Source of the DNA: Thiomicrorhabdus sp. Milos-T2
Lineage (GTDB): Bacteria > Pseudomonadota > Gammaproteobacteria > Thiomicrospirales > Thiomicrospiraceae
Assembly (NCBI RefSeq): GCF_000702325.1
Contig: NZ_KL370891.1
Span: 518,917 to 582,916 of the forward strand
Reading direction: 5' to 3'
DNA length: 64,000 nucleotides
Made by a program: the position numbers and the translations under genes. The notes beneath the pieces were generated by a model that was not told the DNA's origin, searched no databases, and saw only the letters and a list, made by a program, of their open reading frames with translations. This document shows positions 17,711-30,279 of this stretch, in pieces; position 1 is the stretch's first letter; the number at the start of each line of letters is the position of its first letter.

Positions 17711-18259
17711 TCATTTTTTCATCAATCTATAAACACTGGGAATGCTGATTCCATACTTTAGAGCCAAATCCTTTACTAAAATTCCCGATTGACGTTCCAA
17801 AATCATTTGCTCGATTTTTTCTTCTGACAGTTTTTTCTTTGCTCCGAATTTTACGCCTTTAGATTTAGCTTTCTCGATACCTTCAATTTGTCTTTCTTTA
17901 CGAATCTCAGTCTCAAATTCTGCAATGCTGGCAAGCATATTAAAGAGGAGCTTTCCTGTTGGTGTAGTGGTGTCAATTTTTTGATCCAAGACTACAAAAT
18001 CAACATTCTTTTCTTCAAGCTGATTAACTATTTTCGTCAGATGAAATGTTGAGCGGGCAAGACGATCAAGTTTTGCAATGACAAGGCTATCTCCTTCTCT
18101 TAGGTACTCAAGACAGTTTTGTAGCTGTGTACGATTGGCAGTGGTACCACTAACTTTCTCCTCGAAAATTTTATTGCAACCATATCGTTTGAGCTTTTCC
18201 ATTTGCACGTCTAATTTTTGTCCAACACTTGATACGCGAGCATAACCAACAACTGCCAT
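17711..18259 (-). CDS. Serine recombinase, resolvase/invertase family
   Basis: 182 aa from the ATG at 18259 (MAVVGYARVSS). A TTG two codons earlier is possible. The N-terminal catalytic domain shows YARVSSVGQ with the active serine, KLDRLARS and the E-helix TGKLLFNMLASIAEFE. The C-terminus is a Hin-like HTH (LALKYGISIPSVYRLMKK). Size and layout match resolvases and invertases. It sits between the trio and the large defence operon and may resolve cointegrates or invert DNA. No pair of inverted crossover sites was identified nearby. Confidence 0.93.
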   Translation of the reverse strand: MAVVGYARVSSVGQKLDVQMEKLKRYGCNKIFEEKVSGTTANRTQLQNCLEYLREGDSLVIAKLDRLARSTFHLTKIVNQLEEKNVDFVVLDQKIDTTTPTGKLLFNMLASIAEFETEIRKERQIEGIEKAKSKGVKFGAKKKLSEEKIEQMILERQSGILVKDLALKYGISIPSVYRLMKK

Positions 18260-18373
18260 TATCAAGACCTCTAATGCTTTCTAATAACTAAATTATAAGA
18301 CATAAAATAATAACCCTGAAGCATAATTCTCACAATGTATACATCATGAGAATCTTATCGAAGAGTAAGGCGT

Positions 18374-21199
18374 TTATTCGTCTTCAAATTCGGCACTACT
18401 AAACTTAAGAACATTGCAGTTTTCTTTGATAGTTCTTTGCAGAGACTCATCAAAACCGTCTTTCAGTTTAGCTTGAATTTCAACAGAGATTGAGACATTG
18501 ACCCCAAGTTTTGAAGTGAACTGTTGCACAATTTCATCCATAATCATGGCAAAGTCCATTTTGGCTTTGATTGGATCAAGTTCGACTGTTCCATAGAACT
18601 GATTTTTAATAGCTGCTATTACTGGCTCAGGATCAATTGGCTGAATAGGACCTGTTTTAGCACCATCATGGTCATCTGGTGAAGTCGGATCTGTATTGCC
18701 ACCTGTTGGAGAAACTGGTTGTGGGGTCACTGGAGCAGGTTTTGTTTCTTCTTTATATTTTTCAGCCGCTTCACGTTCGATTAAGATCGAGGATTCATCA
18801 ATCGATAAAATTGTGTTTCTGCCAAATACAAATCCGAGATACTTGTCTTGATCTTTACCCGCAGCATATCCAAAAAAATCTTCAGTTTCTAATCCTTGTC
18901 TGATGGCATTCTCAAAAACATGACTATTTGTCATTCTAGGTAAGTACAAATAATTACAGCTATCCTGCCAAACCTTTAATGCATTAACTTCGGAAGAATC
19001 TTTAAAGTACCATTGCTCAAGCAATCTTTTTAAGAAAACGGGACTCCAGTCAGAAATCAGCCATTCTTCTTCACGAAGTTTTGTTTCAATTTCTGAAATC
19101 AAGTTAGTCGCAGCTGGAGAAACAGAAACCGACTCCCAAGTTAATTCAGGCTTGCCTTTAATGAAGTCTTCAACGGGGCAGATCAGCCATTTATAAGCTT
19201 CTCGGACAATTTGATTCAAACTCTGTTCTGCCCCGGCAGTATTGCGCTCAGCAACTTTTTTTAAAGACATAGTTAAATCTAATTTGCCTTCCGAAACATC
19301 TCGATCAATACTTCTCCATGCAAGGTAGGTTTTTGCAGCATCTTTTAAACGATTCACTACATCATAGTCCGCAGCAAAGAAAATCAGCCGGTTTTGCTTT
19401 TGTCTTGGTTGTTCACCTCGATTTCTTAAAATCTCTTCAGCAGCACTATATGCTTGATTAGACTCTCCTCGACTGTAGGCTTGGCTTGGCGATAACACTA
19501 CTAACCTCGGGCCATTACCATAGTCATCAGGAACATCCGCTGATGGCGTAAAAACATGAATACCAGCAAAAGAATGATTACGTCCGAAGACTCGACTAAC
19601 TCTTTCTTTAAGTAAAGGCTGAAGTTCTTGAAGATCGTTAATATTTTGTTTACGACTCTCCATCTCACGACGTAGATTTGGACGCGTGTCTAAATAAAAC
19701 CGATCATGTTCAGCATATAGATAATGCAGCTTATCTCTGAGACGATTCAACACATCTTCAAATACACCGGTGGTCTGTTCTGGCTGAGCACACCCCAATA
19801 AAATATGTTCGATATTAACACCTTTTACACCCTGAGCGTTATTAGATGGCGCACTACCTAAGAAAATCGTTCTCATTGCGCGACGAGCAGCCTGCACGCT
19901 ACCAAATCGAGTATCTCGACCATCAATATCAAAAGGCTCTGAACGACTACCATCCACTTCTTTTTCTAGGACGGGCTCCCAACCTTGTGGCAGGTAATGA
20001 ATACTCTTGTTTCGTACAACACTATCATCCAGCGGAATAGATCCCGGCATAATCAAAGCGTCTTGATTGTTGTCATTCCATAGGCGGTGAATCACGACCG
20101 CCATGTACTGAAGTACGCCACGGGTACGTTGGAATTTATCCAGTGTGGACCAATCTTCATACAGACGGTCAAACACTTCGGGATGAATTGGGTAAGACTG
20201 GCATAAACGCTCATAATAGACGTTCGATTGAGTTTCTAACGGAAATTTCGTACTGTTAGCACGATAGAAATCTGAAAATTGACGACTAATTCCTTCTACC
20301 TGTGCTCGATCCCCTGCATCTTCAAACAAACGACGACGTACAATTTCAAATGCTTCTGTTGAAGCAACTGGCTTCCATACAGATTCAACACGCGCAAAAT
20401 ACTTTTCTAGCGATTCTAAGGCTCGCTGTCCCATCGTGCCGCCGACTTCTAGTTCAGACTCTGGAAGAGACGCAAGTAGAATCGCATTGGGCACGGATTT
20501 TAAAGCCTCAGTCAACGCTTGAATAAAGGAAATATTACTGTCAAAAGAACCCGCTTTATAATGCTGACCAACTTCTAACTGGCGAATAAAAGCGACCAAC
20601 TCATCCATTAAAATTACACAAGGTGCTGCTTTCTCAATCACCTGGCGAATCGTTTCTTTACCAGGAGAAGTACCAGAAGTATCACTATCCGCCACCATGG
20701 CATAGCCTTCTTCACCAAGCAATTGCCAAGCAAGTTCACCCCATAAAGTATTTGTTAAAATCGCTCCGTGGTTTTGTGGCTGGCTTGGAGATAGCTTGAT
20801 TCCATCTATTACAGCAACTTTGGCAGAAGGCAATTCTGTGATGTTCGCTTCGTCTAAAATTGGCGGAATGCCATCAAGTTTATCTGTACTGACTTTGCGA
20901 GAGGCCAAGTGTAAAACAGCCAGCATAGTATGGGTTTTACCACCACCAAATGCCGTTTGTAGTTGAATAACAGGGTCACCACCATGTCCAGCTAAACGCT
21001 CGGCAACGGTGCGTAATAATAAACGCATCCCTTCAGTAATAAAGGTACGGGCAAAAAACTTTTCCGCATCTTGATATTCCGGCGTCGCGGTTCCTGAAAC
21101 TACCTGGGAAATATCCGCTGCAAACTCGGATTGTTTAAATGTACCTTCCAAGACATCTTTATGCGGTTTTGCGATTTCACGCCAAGGTTTTAAACTCAT
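18374..21199 (-). CDS. DUF499 P-loop ATPase, anti-phage operon
   Basis: 941 aa. The Walker A motif reads [12 protein letters not shown] near residue 88 and the Walker B motif [11 protein letters not shown] near 200, both typical of DUF499 ATPases. A proline/threonine-rich linker (about residues 800-845) separates a C-terminal domain. DUF499 genes are repeatedly found next to DUF1156 methyltransferases and large helicases in defence islands. Here the methyltransferase starts 12 bases upstream. It is the last gene of a six- or seven-gene minus-strand operon. Probably a motor or regulator of a DNA-modification-guided defence complex; direct activity is unknown. Confidence 0.88.
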   Translation of the reverse strand: MSLKPWREIAKPHKDVLEGTFKQSEFAADISQVVSGTATPEYQDAEKFFARTFITEGMRLLLRTVAERLAGHGGDPVIQLQTAFGGGKTHTMLAVLHLASRKVSTDKLDGIPPILDEANITELPSAKVAVIDGIKLSPSQPQNHGAILTNTLWGELAWQLLGEEGYAMVADSDTSGTSPGKETIRQVIEKAAPCVILMDELVAFIRQLEVGQHYKAGSFDSNISFIQALTEALKSVPNAILLASLPESELEVGGTMGQRALESLEKYFARVESVWKPVASTEAFEIVRRRLFEDAGDRAQVEGISRQFSDFYRANSTKFPLETQSNVYYERLCQSYPIHPEVFDRLYEDWSTLDKFQRTRGVLQYMAVVIHRLWNDNNQDALIMPGSIPLDDSVVRNKSIHYLPQGWEPVLEKEVDGSRSEPFDIDGRDTRFGSVQAARRAMRTIFLGSAPSNNAQGVKGVNIEHILLGCAQPEQTTGVFEDVLNRLRDKLHYLYAEHDRFYLDTRPNLRREMESRKQNINDLQELQPLLKERVSRVFGRNHSFAGIHVFTPSADVPDDYGNGPRLVVLSPSQAYSRGESNQAYSAAEEILRNRGEQPRQKQNRLIFFAADYDVVNRLKDAAKTYLAWRSIDRDVSEGKLDLTMSLKKVAERNTAGAEQSLNQIVREAYKWLICPVEDFIKGKPELTWESVSVSPAATNLISEIETKLREEEWLISDWSPVFLKRLLEQWYFKDSSEVNALKVWQDSCNYLYLPRMTNSHVFENAIRQGLETEDFFGYAAGKDQDKYLGFVFGRNTILSIDESSILIEREAAEKYKEETKPAPVTPQPVSPTGGNTDPTSPDDHDGAKTGPIQPIDPEPVIAAIKNQFYGTVELDPIKAKMDFAMIMDEIVQQFTSKLGVNVSISVEIQAKLKDGFDESLQRTIKENCNVLKFSSAEFEDE

Positions 21200-21210
21200 A
21201 ATTACTTTCC

Positions 21211-24057
21211 CTAAAATTCCAATCCAATTTGTTCGTCTCTGAGACCCGCTTCAGTGGAAGCGGCGACGATGGCGTGCCATGAACCAATCAGTTCGTTATA
21301 GACTCTCGCATCGTCTGCCCATTTTTTGCGTTCGCATAGTGTGTAGAGGTGATAGGCTAGCTGGCGGATTTGCTCGCCACGCTCAGGCATACGAGCCAAT
21401 AATCCTCCGGCGGCGCTTTCACCTTGTTGATTGAGCACACGAATCATTTGGTGGCACGCTTCCCAAATGGGCATACGATCATCGGTTTTTGGGTCCCATT
21501 CGGTTGGATAGTCTTGCCATTTCATCAATTTGACTTTACCGCCACCGGATTCAATTACGCCGGCATTTTGCACACCATCGACCGTAGTGCCCTTGGCACG
21601 CGCTAAGGTATCGGCTTCACCAAATGGCCCTAGGCTCCAGCCATATTGTGCAAACCAATCATCACAATACAGGGTATCGGCATCAAAATCACCTGAATCT
21701 GGATTCAAATGCTCGGTGATCGCTTTATTAATCAGTACCAAAGCATCATGAACCGACATTTCTGAGCCATCTTGATTGAGAATCGCAGAGTATTTGGAAT
21801 AAATCGCCATCCCCGGACCAATCGCCGCTTGCGCTAAATCCACCGGCTCAATGGGCGAAGCACCGGCTTCACCGCCAATCATCGCCTCTAACGCATCGGG
21901 CATTTCTGAGCGGAGTTCTCGTTGAAATTCTCGCCGAGAAATAGTCGCGGCTTCAACTTCTCGGCGACGGCAGACAAGCACTACAGACGAGGCCAGAGCG
22001 TTTGTTCCATTTCCAATAGCTCTACCTACTTTTTCAGTTCGAACTGGCCAAGTCCCATCAATAGAAAAGCCGGCTTTAATCACCGCTGCTAAAAAAGTTT
22101 CCCAACCAGTGCTTGCGGTACTGTCGTCTTTGGTTTCAGACTGCTTAAAGGCATAGTAGATGGTCACTGGAAAAGCTGGATGCCCTTGGATCGAAAGCTG
22201 CCTCATCGCTTTAGTCATTCCATCCAAAAAAAAGTTTTCTGCTACTTCTTTAGTGCCATGTCTAAATTTTAATGCTGTTAGTTCAGCTTCTTTTGGGACA
22301 GCAACCGTTGAGAATAATTCTGGATATAAATCTTTAAGGAGTTTGCGCTGAAAACCATAGAAAAAATCAGATAGATCCGCATAAGCAATATTGTCATAAT
22401 AAGGTGGGTCAGTTGAGATAACTTTATTTAAAGACAACTCTTGTGTTGTAGCATTTTTTTGTTCAGCAAATCCGGCAATATTCATCCCCAACGAATCAAA
22501 ACTTTTAATCAGCCTTTCAAATAGATTTTTTATGCTACCAGTAGAGTTGGAAAAAGGATTTACTTCTGCAAAGTCCCAAGCCATAGGTATTGCTTGTCTA
22601 GCAAAGACTGACCTCATTTGATTATTTGGTGCATTCCAACCACAAATGGAAGCACCATGATTTGCAATCTGGCTAATAAGAAAAGAAAGATATGTTTTTA
22701 TTGCTTTTTCGTACTCGAAGTTGGAACTAACTTTAAAATTTTCTAAAATATCAATTATTTCATTTAAAACAATGAGTTGTCGGTTTGTAAAAACACTTCC
22801 CCATGTCTCAAGCCCATAGGAGAAGCATGTTCCTCCAGTAAGCTTAGCTGGCAGTGGTAATGAAGATTCCCAGCCTCTAGGTATTGATAAAGCAACGTTT
22901 TCATGTTCAGAGTTCGGAGATATAAACAACCTCTCTTTTTTCCCTTCTGCAACAACACACATCAAACGTTGAGACATATTACCGTTTTTAGCTTCTTTTT
23001 TTACGTAGCTTAAATCTATTGAAATACCACTATAAATACACTTGAAAGCATTTCTTGATAACTTTGTTCCTTCCTTTTTTACTTTCCAATCAGAAGTTTT
23101 ACCTTTATGGACTGAAAAGGAAAAATCCACTTCATTTTGTACAATATCAACATAAGCTTCTTTATTTTTTTTATCAGAAACTACAAATGATGAAACCAGA
23201 GGTGTATAGCGGTCTCTAAACGCAGGGTTGGGACTCTTAACCGTTCTTGCCCACAGCCAAGCAATCACAGTCAATTCTTGTCCTAAATAAGGTTTTAAAT
23301 CTTCGCGCTCGGCTACCATATCCGCCGTGATTTTAATTTTCGGATAGAGGTGTCCAATGCGCTTTTGCGCTTCTTCGCGCATCCAATGCCCATAACGGCG
23401 TACATCTTCCGCAAGACCTTTGGCGCCTTCCCAATTTTCGACCAGGCCTGGTTGTTTATCTCCTTGTGGAATCGGGCCAATCGGAGTTTGACCCGCAAAT
23501 TTCGGTGGAATTTCAATCATTGCCTTATTAATCATGACTGGCACAGGATTTAAATCAGACGCATAACTCTCTAAGCCCAAACGCTGAGCTTCAAGTGGAA
23601 TCGCACCACCTCCGGCAAAAGGATCATGGAATGCTGGTAGTTTTTCTGAGTCAAATAACTCTGACGCTTGCGGATGGTTTTTATTCAATTCACAAGTTTG
23701 ACGCCAACTGCGCTTAATCGCATTGCGGGCACGATTCAACACTTCTTCATTGTTGGTATTTTCCCACTTCACCAAATCCCGAATAATATCGAATAGGACT
23801 TCACGCTCACGGATAATTTGCAGTTTGGTCTCCCGACGGCGCTTATCGCCTTCCACCGTTTCAGATGGATCATTGACCATTTGCGCAAAAATCACTGCAC
23901 GAGCCGCGGCTAAAGGCCGTCTTGCCCACCATAAATGCAAGGTACTCGGATGCCCATGACGAATCGACTTCTCACGAGCCGCCGCCGCATTAATATCATC
24001 CAGTGGCAAAGCCACTTCAATCAGTTTTTTATAAGATTTGGTTTTAGGTTCAGACAT
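21211..24057 (-). CDS. DUF1156 DNA methyltransferase
   Basis: 948 aa. The N-terminal part has the family opening with [20 protein letters not shown]. The SAM-binding motif [18 protein letters not shown] lies near residue 143, and the catalytic motif [15 protein letters not shown] near 550. Order and motif type fit an amino-methyltransferase that modifies adenine or cytosine amino groups. A variable AT-rich middle part lies between the motifs (about residues 290-520) and probably recognises the target. It would mark host DNA for the system encoded with DUF499 and the SNF2 helicase. Base composition drops sharply in that middle part (22.4-23.1 kb), suggesting domain exchange. Confidence 0.92.
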   Translation of the reverse strand: MSEPKTKSYKKLIEVALPLDDINAAAAREKSIRHGHPSTLHLWWARRPLAAARAVIFAQMVNDPSETVEGDKRRRETKLQIIREREVLFDIIRDLVKWENTNNEEVLNRARNAIKRSWRQTCELNKNHPQASELFDSEKLPAFHDPFAGGGAIPLEAQRLGLESYASDLNPVPVMINKAMIEIPPKFAGQTPIGPIPQGDKQPGLVENWEGAKGLAEDVRRYGHWMREEAQKRIGHLYPKIKITADMVAEREDLKPYLGQELTVIAWLWARTVKSPNPAFRDRYTPLVSSFVVSDKKNKEAYVDIVQNEVDFSFSVHKGKTSDWKVKKEGTKLSRNAFKCIYSGISIDLSYVKKEAKNGNMSQRLMCVVAEGKKERLFISPNSEHENVALSIPRGWESSLPLPAKLTGGTCFSYGLETWGSVFTNRQLIVLNEIIDILENFKVSSNFEYEKAIKTYLSFLISQIANHGASICGWNAPNNQMRSVFARQAIPMAWDFAEVNPFSNSTGSIKNLFERLIKSFDSLGMNIAGFAEQKNATTQELSLNKVISTDPPYYDNIAYADLSDFFYGFQRKLLKDLYPELFSTVAVPKEAELTALKFRHGTKEVAENFFLDGMTKAMRQLSIQGHPAFPVTIYYAFKQSETKDDSTASTGWETFLAAVIKAGFSIDGTWPVRTEKVGRAIGNGTNALASSVVLVCRRREVEAATISRREFQRELRSEMPDALEAMIGGEAGASPIEPVDLAQAAIGPGMAIYSKYSAILNQDGSEMSVHDALVLINKAITEHLNPDSGDFDADTLYCDDWFAQYGWSLGPFGEADTLARAKGTTVDGVQNAGVIESGGGKVKLMKWQDYPTEWDPKTDDRMPIWEACHQMIRVLNQQGESAAGGLLARMPERGEQIRQLAYHLYTLCERKKWADDARVYNELIGSWHAIVAASTEAGLRDEQIGLEF

Positions 24058-24074
24058 GGTATTTTCTTGTTTTT

Positions 24075-24743
24075 TTAAGCGGCAAATCGTTGTTGATTAG
24101 CAGTGTAAAAGGAATAAAGTTGCTGATTACAAGGTTTTAAGTAAATGTCCTGTAAGTCTGCCAAAGACCAACCTTGTTTAATATGTTCATCAATCAGCTC
24201 ATCGAGTTCATCAATCCAATTTTTGCGTTTATTGGTTAAATAGGCGCAATTAAGATTCAATAGCCCTATAGTGTATGTCGCTTTGAACTCGTCAGTCGCG
24301 TTCAAGTCTTTACGAGGAACCACACGACCATCAGACAAATAAGCAAAGAAATCTTGGCAATTAGGCTGTAAAGGCGAGATGAATAAATTTGGATCATAAT
24401 TACTACCTTTTGCATTACCTGCAAATTGATCTACTCTGTTTAGGTGTTTTAAGTCATCTGAACTCAGCGCACTCATCACCAAATTGTGATAATCAAATGT
24501 TCGTTGGGGATAGCGGCTTTTTGGCTGAATATGCTCATTGTGCACACCTATACCAAAATGTGCAGGGTTGATTTCTGAATACGAACATAATCCACTTTGT
24601 TCGTCAGTCAAGATACTCAATAAATCAGCCTTATAACCAAATGACGACCAACGACTTTTCGCTGCATCTGTAGTTGCAGGAGGTGTTAAATGTGCTTGGT
24701 TGAGGTGATAATTCCCAGTTCCTGTTTTTAGAATAGGACGCAT
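24075..24743 (-). CDS. HNH endonuclease, Septu PtuB-like
   Basis: 222 aa. The core reads CSYSEINP, then NEHIQPKS, then FDYHNLV, the layout of the HNH family found in Septu (PtuB) and some retron systems. It is predicted to cleave nucleic acid when the partner ATPase is triggered. The start ATG overlaps the ATPase stop by one base, so the pair is coupled. The pair is embedded between the methyltransferase and the SNF2 helicase in one operon, which is unusual for a stand-alone Septu. The C-terminus is helical and without further motifs. Confidence 0.88.
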   Translation of the reverse strand: MRPILKTGTGNYHLNQAHLTPPATTDAAKSRWSSFGYKADLLSILTDEQSGLCSYSEINPAHFGIGVHNEHIQPKSRYPQRTFDYHNLVMSALSSDDLKHLNRVDQFAGNAKGSNYDPNLFISPLQPNCQDFFAYLSDGRVVPRKDLNATDEFKATYTIGLLNLNCAYLTNKRKNWIDELDELIDEHIKQGWSLADLQDIYLKPCNQQLYSFYTANQQRFAA

Positions 24744-26059
24744 CAGTTCTCCTCGCCTTTTAGAAACTTTTTTCGACGAATTGAACGCTCAATTTTTTGC
24801 AATTGAGGGTGAGCAGCATTTAAACTTTGTCTCAGCCCGTGTAAAAGTCTTTGCGCTTCATTGGATTGATAATCACCTTGGTCTACCAACTCCGTTAGCC
24901 TTTCAAGTTGCGTTTTTTCGGCAACAGGCGGCTGAGGGTTCACGCCCATAATAGCTTCAAGCACATCATTACTCGGTTCGCCATAAGAAAAAGCTTTAGG
25001 CACTGATGCAATCATTTCGCCGTTTATTTCACCCAACACACGAATACATTCTTTCGATACTGTTGAAAGCACTTGGGGACTATGACTGGTGACAATAAAT
25101 TGGATTCTGGGGAAGGATTCTCTTAGAGATTTCAGAACTGTTTGTTGCCAGCTAGGGTGAAGATGCATATCAACCTCATCAATAAACACGATGCCATCAG
25201 TTTTTTCTGAAGCTGTATCTTCATGGTGTGGATTTAGCTTAGCGCAACGCCATGCCATATCGGCAACCATCGACACCATCGCTCTCACACCATCACTTAA
25301 TAACGATACTGGAAGTACACCTAAATCAGGATGACTCATGGCTAGCTCTTCATGCTGAAAGCTGTAATGAAAATTACTCCAGCCTTCCGATGCTAGAACC
25401 TTGTTCACGCTTTTTTGAACACTATAGACTTGATTCTTTAAATTTGAACCTGAGTATTCATCCATGGCATTTTCTTGCATCACACCAAAAGTTGCCTTAA
25501 TCATCCACTCTTGAACTTGCTTATAAGAAGATGCTGCAGAAAAACAATCTTCATAGCCCATGCTTCTACTAGCTTTTAATACCAGCTTACGTTTCATATT
25601 TTTGTGGCTGTTCCATAGCCGACCTGAACCGTAATAAGCCATTAAAGGTAGATCAATTTGAAGACGACTGCCTAGAGCTTGCGATAAATCTTTTGCATAG
25701 TGATTGATAGCTTCGGCTTCTCCACTTGTGGTTCGTCCTTTGGCACTTCTTAGTTCTCTTTTTATGTCATGCTTACCACTAAGAAAAGTTACTTTGGCTG
25801 ATGCAATAACAGGGTATAATTGCTCTTGTTCAAGGCTGTTAGGTTCAGCAAAATAACGAGCATCATGTTTATCAAAATTTTTAGCTCTTCCTAGCTCAAA
25901 ACTTGAAAAAAAGGATCCAAGAGCAACTGAAGCACCGTCCAAGATAGAGGTTTTTCCTTGGCCGTTTTTAGCAACAATCACTGTTAGATTTTTGTGGAAG
26001 TCAATTTCTATTTTTGGAAATCTTCTAAAGTTTTCTAATTTTAGACTATCTAATTTCAT
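24743..26059 (-). CDS. SMC/ABC-like ATPase, Septu PtuA-like
   Basis: 438 aa. Walker [14 protein letters not shown] near residue 35, an ABC-type signature [18 protein letters not shown] near 270, Walker [15 protein letters not shown] near 310, and the H-loop SHSPQVLS. This is the AAA_15/AAA_23 layout of PtuA and related sensors. In Septu this ATPase forms a complex with the HNH nuclease and restrains it. Start ATG overlaps the helicase stop by four bases (ATGA). It may be a full Septu inside a larger operon or a functional part of the DUF499/DUF1156 system. Confidence 0.88.
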   Translation of the reverse strand: MKLDSLKLENFRRFPKIEIDFHKNLTVIVAKNGQGKTSILDGASVALGSFFSSFELGRAKNFDKHDARYFAEPNSLEQEQLYPVIASAKVTFLSGKHDIKRELRSAKGRTTSGEAEAINHYAKDLSQALGSRLQIDLPLMAYYGSGRLWNSHKNMKRKLVLKASRSMGYEDCFSAASSYKQVQEWMIKATFGVMQENAMDEYSGSNLKNQVYSVQKSVNKVLASEGWSNFHYSFQHEELAMSHPDLGVLPVSLLSDGVRAMVSMVADMAWRCAKLNPHHEDTASEKTDGIVFIDEVDMHLHPSWQQTVLKSLRESFPRIQFIVTSHSPQVLSTVSKECIRVLGEINGEMIASVPKAFSYGEPSNDVLEAIMGVNPQPPVAEKTQLERLTELVDQGDYQSNEAQRLLHGLRQSLNAAHPQLQKIERSIRRKKFLKGEEN

Positions 26060-29000
26060 AAGCTTTCTTCAGGTTTGGTGGCTTTTTGTAAAAGTGCATC
26101 CAAATTATAATTAACGCCAGCCACGCCAAAATCAGGTTCTTGGGAAAATGGATTGCGAATGTAATAAGGTCCTTTGTGGTTCTCGCCATCAACAATCACT
26201 ATCGCCAAGATGAATTTATCTGATTGGTTTAAGCCATAGATAATTTCATTACGACTAATGGTAATGGTTGTTTGACCTTTTGCTCTACCTTTAACTTCAA
26301 TATGACGGTCTGGTCGGATGGAACCGTCAGTATTGGTAGGCGGACGAGAGGTGACGTCCCAACCACATTTCTCAGCCCCAACATCTTTGACATCAAATCC
26401 AAAACTCCGCTCAATTTCCATTACAGCATTCATAGCAACGCGTTCTACTCGTGAACGAGCTTCAGCATCCACAGTAAACTGTGTTTCACCTTTACGATAG
26501 GCGAGTAAACCTTGAGGAATGACAAGAGCCCCCCCCATGACAACAGGCGTGCTGGAAATGACATTTTTGAGGTCAGTAAGTTCTTTTTTACGTTGCTCTA
26601 AACGAGCTGTGAGTTCATCTACTCGACGGCGAGCCATTTCTGGCTGCATGCGTGGCTGTTTGCCTGCCTGAACATCGTCTTGCAGTTTGATATAGCGATG
26701 AGACCAATAGTTGATTTCTTTCACTAAACGTTCATTCACAGCACCAAGTGTTTTATCTGCTTGTCGTTCTCGGCGTGATTTCACCTCTTGATAATGCTCA
26801 GGCACAAGGTTCTGTGAGGCATGATTCAACGCTAACAACTCTAGATTTTGGTTCAACCATCCTGCATTCAAAATATCTTGTACGAGCTTTATGTCATAAT
26901 TATCTATGGGCTGCAAATCTAAATGCGGTGCCCAGCCAGCATTGGTAGCCGAAACCTTCTCATCAATTTCGACAAATTGTAATCGACGAGAAGCGACTGT
27001 CTCTGAGCTGCTTTCTCTAACAGTATGGTCAACCATAAATAGTACTTTTGGCTCTAAGCCATCATCATTCGGGTCAACCAATACCGCACCTTGTTTTAGC
27101 TTTGTACGATGTGCTTGTAAGACTAAATCAGTAGCAGCATGCATAAGAGGATGTGCAGGATGAATTAAATCGGCCATCGGCTTTCCTGTGACACGAACAT
27201 TTTGTTTTTCAAAACAAATACGTTCATATTTACGCAAAACCGGCGTGCGAGACTCACCAATAACTCGATCACGTTCACGTATAGCTGCAGGAACATGACG
27301 AACTTCAAACCTTCCTGTCTCTCGGCTTCTCATTTCGCCACCTAACGTTTTAAACGCTTCGGTAAAAAATGCTCGAATAAAGTAAGGTTGGAGTTTGCGT
27401 GCTTCAGCTTTTTCCATTTCCTCTTTGACTGCATACAGATCTTCAAGCCCCATGTGCTGTTCAACTAAAGCATTGCGGCGCAGAATTTCTTTTAGGTGAT
27501 CTGCATCCAAAGCACCTTCAATGACTTCATTCATTTTGGCTTTGGTTTCAGGTGCTTCGCCATAACGAATTGCATCTACCAAAAGTTCTTTGAGCGATAC
27601 GTTTTCAAACGCTTCACCTAGCACATCAAAGACTTTGCCTCCGAGTGCTTCTCGCTCCACTTCGATTTTGTCGAATAGCTTTTTAAAGACTTCACCTTCA
27701 CGAGTTTCAGAAGCTACCATATTCCACAGATGACAGACTTCGGTTTGCCCGATACGGTGAATTCGGCCAAAACGCTGCTCTAAACGATTAGGGTTCCATG
27801 GCAAGTCGTAATTGACCATCAAGTTAGCATTTTGTAAGTTCACACCTTCACCAGCAGCATCGGTTGCAACCAACACAATCACTTCAGGATCGTTACGAAA
27901 CTCTTCTTGCACTTTACGGCGTTCATCACGGTTGGTTGCACCATAAATAGTGCGAACTGCGTTTGGATTTCCAAGCATGTCACCAATGCGTTTTACTAGG
28001 TAATTAAGCGTATCTTTATGCTCTGTAAAGATGAGAAGCTTGCGACGAGAGCCACTGCTGGAAAACATTTCGGGTTTGTCTTGCAGTAGATAAGAAAGTT
28101 CTTCCCACTTTTTATCGTTGCCTGACTGCACTACAGAGAGTGCCTGATACTCTAAGTCTTTTAAACTGAGAATTTCAGCTTCTAATTCTGGAATGGTTTC
28201 TGCAGCAGATGCTTGATCAACAACCTGTTCTGAGTACTCTTCGTACTCTTCAGCACTCAAGTCTTCATCGAGTTCATCGAAACTATCTGGCAGATCAATT
28301 TGTTTTTTAACTGTATATTGACCAAGCGTTTCAGCAATACCTTCTTTTTGGACAGCCTGACCTCTAGCCATCAGTTTAGTTTCTTCCAGACGATCCTCAA
28401 GGCGTTTACGACGACGCTTAAGAGATTGATAGATGGCTTCAGGGCTGGATGCAAGTCGGCGTTGAAGCATGGTTAAAGCAAAGCCAACATTATTTTTCTT
28501 TTTGCTATCGAGCTTATCAGCACGATTCATCTCTTCACGAACGTAAGTTGTGACCTGTTCATAGAGAGAAGCTTCCATTGAGGAGAGCTCATAGTTGGCT
28601 GTGTATGCACGACGCTCAGGAAAGAGAGGAGTACCATCAAACTTAAGCAGCTCTTCTTTGACCATGCGACGCATCATGTCTGAAACATCAACTTTATGCG
28701 CACCTTCACGGAATTTGCCATAGAAACGATCCGAATCAAGAAGAGAAAGCCAAATCTGAAAATCTTCTTCTTTACCGTTGTGCGGGGTCGCTGTCATCAG
28801 TAAGAAATGACGGGTAATAGAGCCCAGCAGTTCGCCCAACTGGAAACGCTTGGTTTTATTAATCTTGGTGCCAAAGTAACTCGCCGAAAGTTTGTGAGCC
28901 TCATCCACGATGATGATGTCCCACTCGGTATTTTTGAGTTTATCTTGAAACTCTTCGCTACGAGAGAGTTGATCTAGCCGACAGATCAGTTGATCGGATT

Positions 29001-29592
29001 CATCAAAGTAATTACCTGATGCACATTGTTCTTGCTTCTCTCGACTGAAAATATCAAAGGTAACCCCAAATTTTTCTAGCAATTCATCTTGCCATTGTTC
29101 TGTTAGCGAACCAGGTGAGACGATCAAAATACGCTTTGCATCACCACGCATTATCAATTCTCGAATTAGCAAGCCCGCCATAATGGTTTTACCTGCTCCA
29201 GGATCATCTGCAAGCACAAAGCGTAGCGGTTGTTTTGGAAGCATTGACTCATAAACAGCAGAAATCTGATGAGGAAGAGGCTCGACGTTAGACGTATGAA
29301 CAGCCATCATTGGATCAAATAATGAAGCTTGGCTAATACGATAAGCTTCAACACCTAATTTAAATTCAGCACCAGGCGCATCAAATGCCCACGGACGACC
29401 CTCTGTCGCCAACTCAAGCTTTGCTTCATCTGAGCGGAATAACATTCGTTCACCAAGCTTGCCTTGGTTATCTTTGTAGTAAACAGTTACAGCTGAGTCA
29501 CCAACAGGCTCTACCTGAACAATACGAACGATTTGTTCCGAGACAATTCCTCGTATCTGAGCGTCTGTTGTTATGTCTTCGAGTTTAAGCAC
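26056..29592 (-). CDS. SNF2-family helicase with C-terminal DUF3883 domain
   Basis: 1178 aa. The helicase core starts at [14 protein letters not shown] near residue 130, with [14 protein letters not shown] and the C-terminal lobe motif GRIHRIGQ near 630. The C-terminus has [20 protein letters not shown] near residue 1110, a DUF3883 segment whose E-V-K pattern resembles a PD-(D/E)xK nuclease core. Large SNF2 helicases like this occur in DISARM (DrmD) and related systems, where they act with a methyltransferase. It is followed by the Septu-like pair, the methyltransferase and DUF499. Probably translocates on or inspects invading DNA. Confidence 0.92.
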   Translation of the reverse strand: MLKLEDITTDAQIRGIVSEQIVRIVQVEPVGDSAVTVYYKDNQGKLGERMLFRSDEAKLELATEGRPWAFDAPGAEFKLGVEAYRISQASLFDPMMAVHTSNVEPLPHQISAVYESMLPKQPLRFVLADDPGAGKTIMAGLLIRELIMRGDAKRILIVSPGSLTEQWQDELLEKFGVTFDIFSREKQEQCASGNYFDESDQLICRLDQLSRSEEFQDKLKNTEWDIIIVDEAHKLSASYFGTKINKTKRFQLGELLGSITRHFLLMTATPHNGKEEDFQIWLSLLDSDRFYGKFREGAHKVDVSDMMRRMVKEELLKFDGTPLFPERRAYTANYELSSMEASLYEQVTTYVREEMNRADKLDSKKKNNVGFALTMLQRRLASSPEAIYQSLKRRRKRLEDRLEETKLMARGQAVQKEGIAETLGQYTVKKQIDLPDSFDELDEDLSAEEYEEYSEQVVDQASAAETIPELEAEILSLKDLEYQALSVVQSGNDKKWEELSYLLQDKPEMFSSSGSRRKLLIFTEHKDTLNYLVKRIGDMLGNPNAVRTIYGATNRDERRKVQEEFRNDPEVIVLVATDAAGEGVNLQNANLMVNYDLPWNPNRLEQRFGRIHRIGQTEVCHLWNMVASETREGEVFKKLFDKIEVEREALGGKVFDVLGEAFENVSLKELLVDAIRYGEAPETKAKMNEVIEGALDADHLKEILRRNALVEQHMGLEDLYAVKEEMEKAEARKLQPYFIRAFFTEAFKTLGGEMRSRETGRFEVRHVPAAIRERDRVIGESRTPVLRKYERICFEKQNVRVTGKPMADLIHPAHPLMHAATDLVLQAHRTKLKQGAVLVDPNDDGLEPKVLFMVDHTVRESSSETVASRRLQFVEIDEKVSATNAGWAPHLDLQPIDNYDIKLVQDILNAGWLNQNLELLALNHASQNLVPEHYQEVKSRRERQADKTLGAVNERLVKEINYWSHRYIKLQDDVQAGKQPRMQPEMARRRVDELTARLEQRKKELTDLKNVISSTPVVMGGALVIPQGLLAYRKGETQFTVDAEARSRVERVAMNAVMEIERSFGFDVKDVGAEKCGWDVTSRPPTNTDGSIRPDRHIEVKGRAKGQTTITISRNEIIYGLNQSDKFILAIVIVDGENHKGPYYIRNPFSQEPDFGVAGVNYNLDALLQKATKPEESL

Positions 29593-29619
29593 GAAAAAAT
29601 CCTGTTCTTTTCTTCATTT

Positions 29620-30279
29620 TTATAAAGTCAAATGGCAGTTAAACCGTTGTAATAGTCGATGTGAAAATGATTTACCCTTACACAGCACCTGTATACGTTT
29701 TTGTATGATTTGATATGGTTTCAAATATAGATTACTGACAAAAGCTCCAAATAAAAGTAGCAGTACTATCATCACGAATAGTAATCCGCTTTTCTCTATA
29801 GATGGGGCAGGGAACCATATGAATAAAAGCCCAAAAATTAATGTATGAAAAACTATTACACCTAGTTGAGAAAATCCCTGTAATAGAACCCAGCCTGACA
29901 CACCAATTTTGAAGTTAGTTCCATTCCATCCAAATGAACCGATTCTGTTGATAGTTTTTATATCTTGATCACTAAAGTCGTAGCGCTCAATTAGATTAAA
30001 CAAAGCTTCTCTTTCTCGAAATCCAGTAATTAATCCAAAACGTCTTTTAAAAAGCCTTTCATTGTGTAAAGCTTCATAATTCGAATCCGAAAATTCTGTA
30101 ACTCGTCTTTGAATCGGGGCGTACATTTTATTGTCGAGCATCTGATTATTGTTTTTTTGATCATTACTCTTCTCGTAATTTGCAATCAAATCTTCTAACT
30201 TCTGGTCTAACTTTTTCTCTGCCATTTTTGGCTTATTTCGATTAATGGAAACGACCTTGTCATTCTTATCATCAGACAC
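29620..30279 (-). CDS. Two-helix membrane protein in the defence operon
   Basis: 219 aa, not recognised. A charged lysine-rich N-terminus of about 60 residues precedes two long hydrophobic segments (about residues 128-155 and 162-188), then a short basic tail. It overlaps the XRE regulator gene by 8 bases and precedes the helicase by 27. A membrane component in this kind of operon could be an effector or anchor; no direct evidence. Confidence 0.75.
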   Translation of the reverse strand: MSDDKNDKVVSINRNKPKMAEKKLDQKLEDLIANYEKSNDQKNNNQMLDNKMYAPIQRRVTEFSDSNYEALHNERLFKRRFGLITGFREREALFNLIERYDFSDQDIKTINRIGSFGWNGTNFKIGVSGWVLLQGFSQLGVIVFHTLIFGLLFIWFPAPSIEKSGLLFVMIVLLLLFGAFVSNLYLKPYQIIQKRIQVLCKGKSFSHRLLQRFNCHLTL

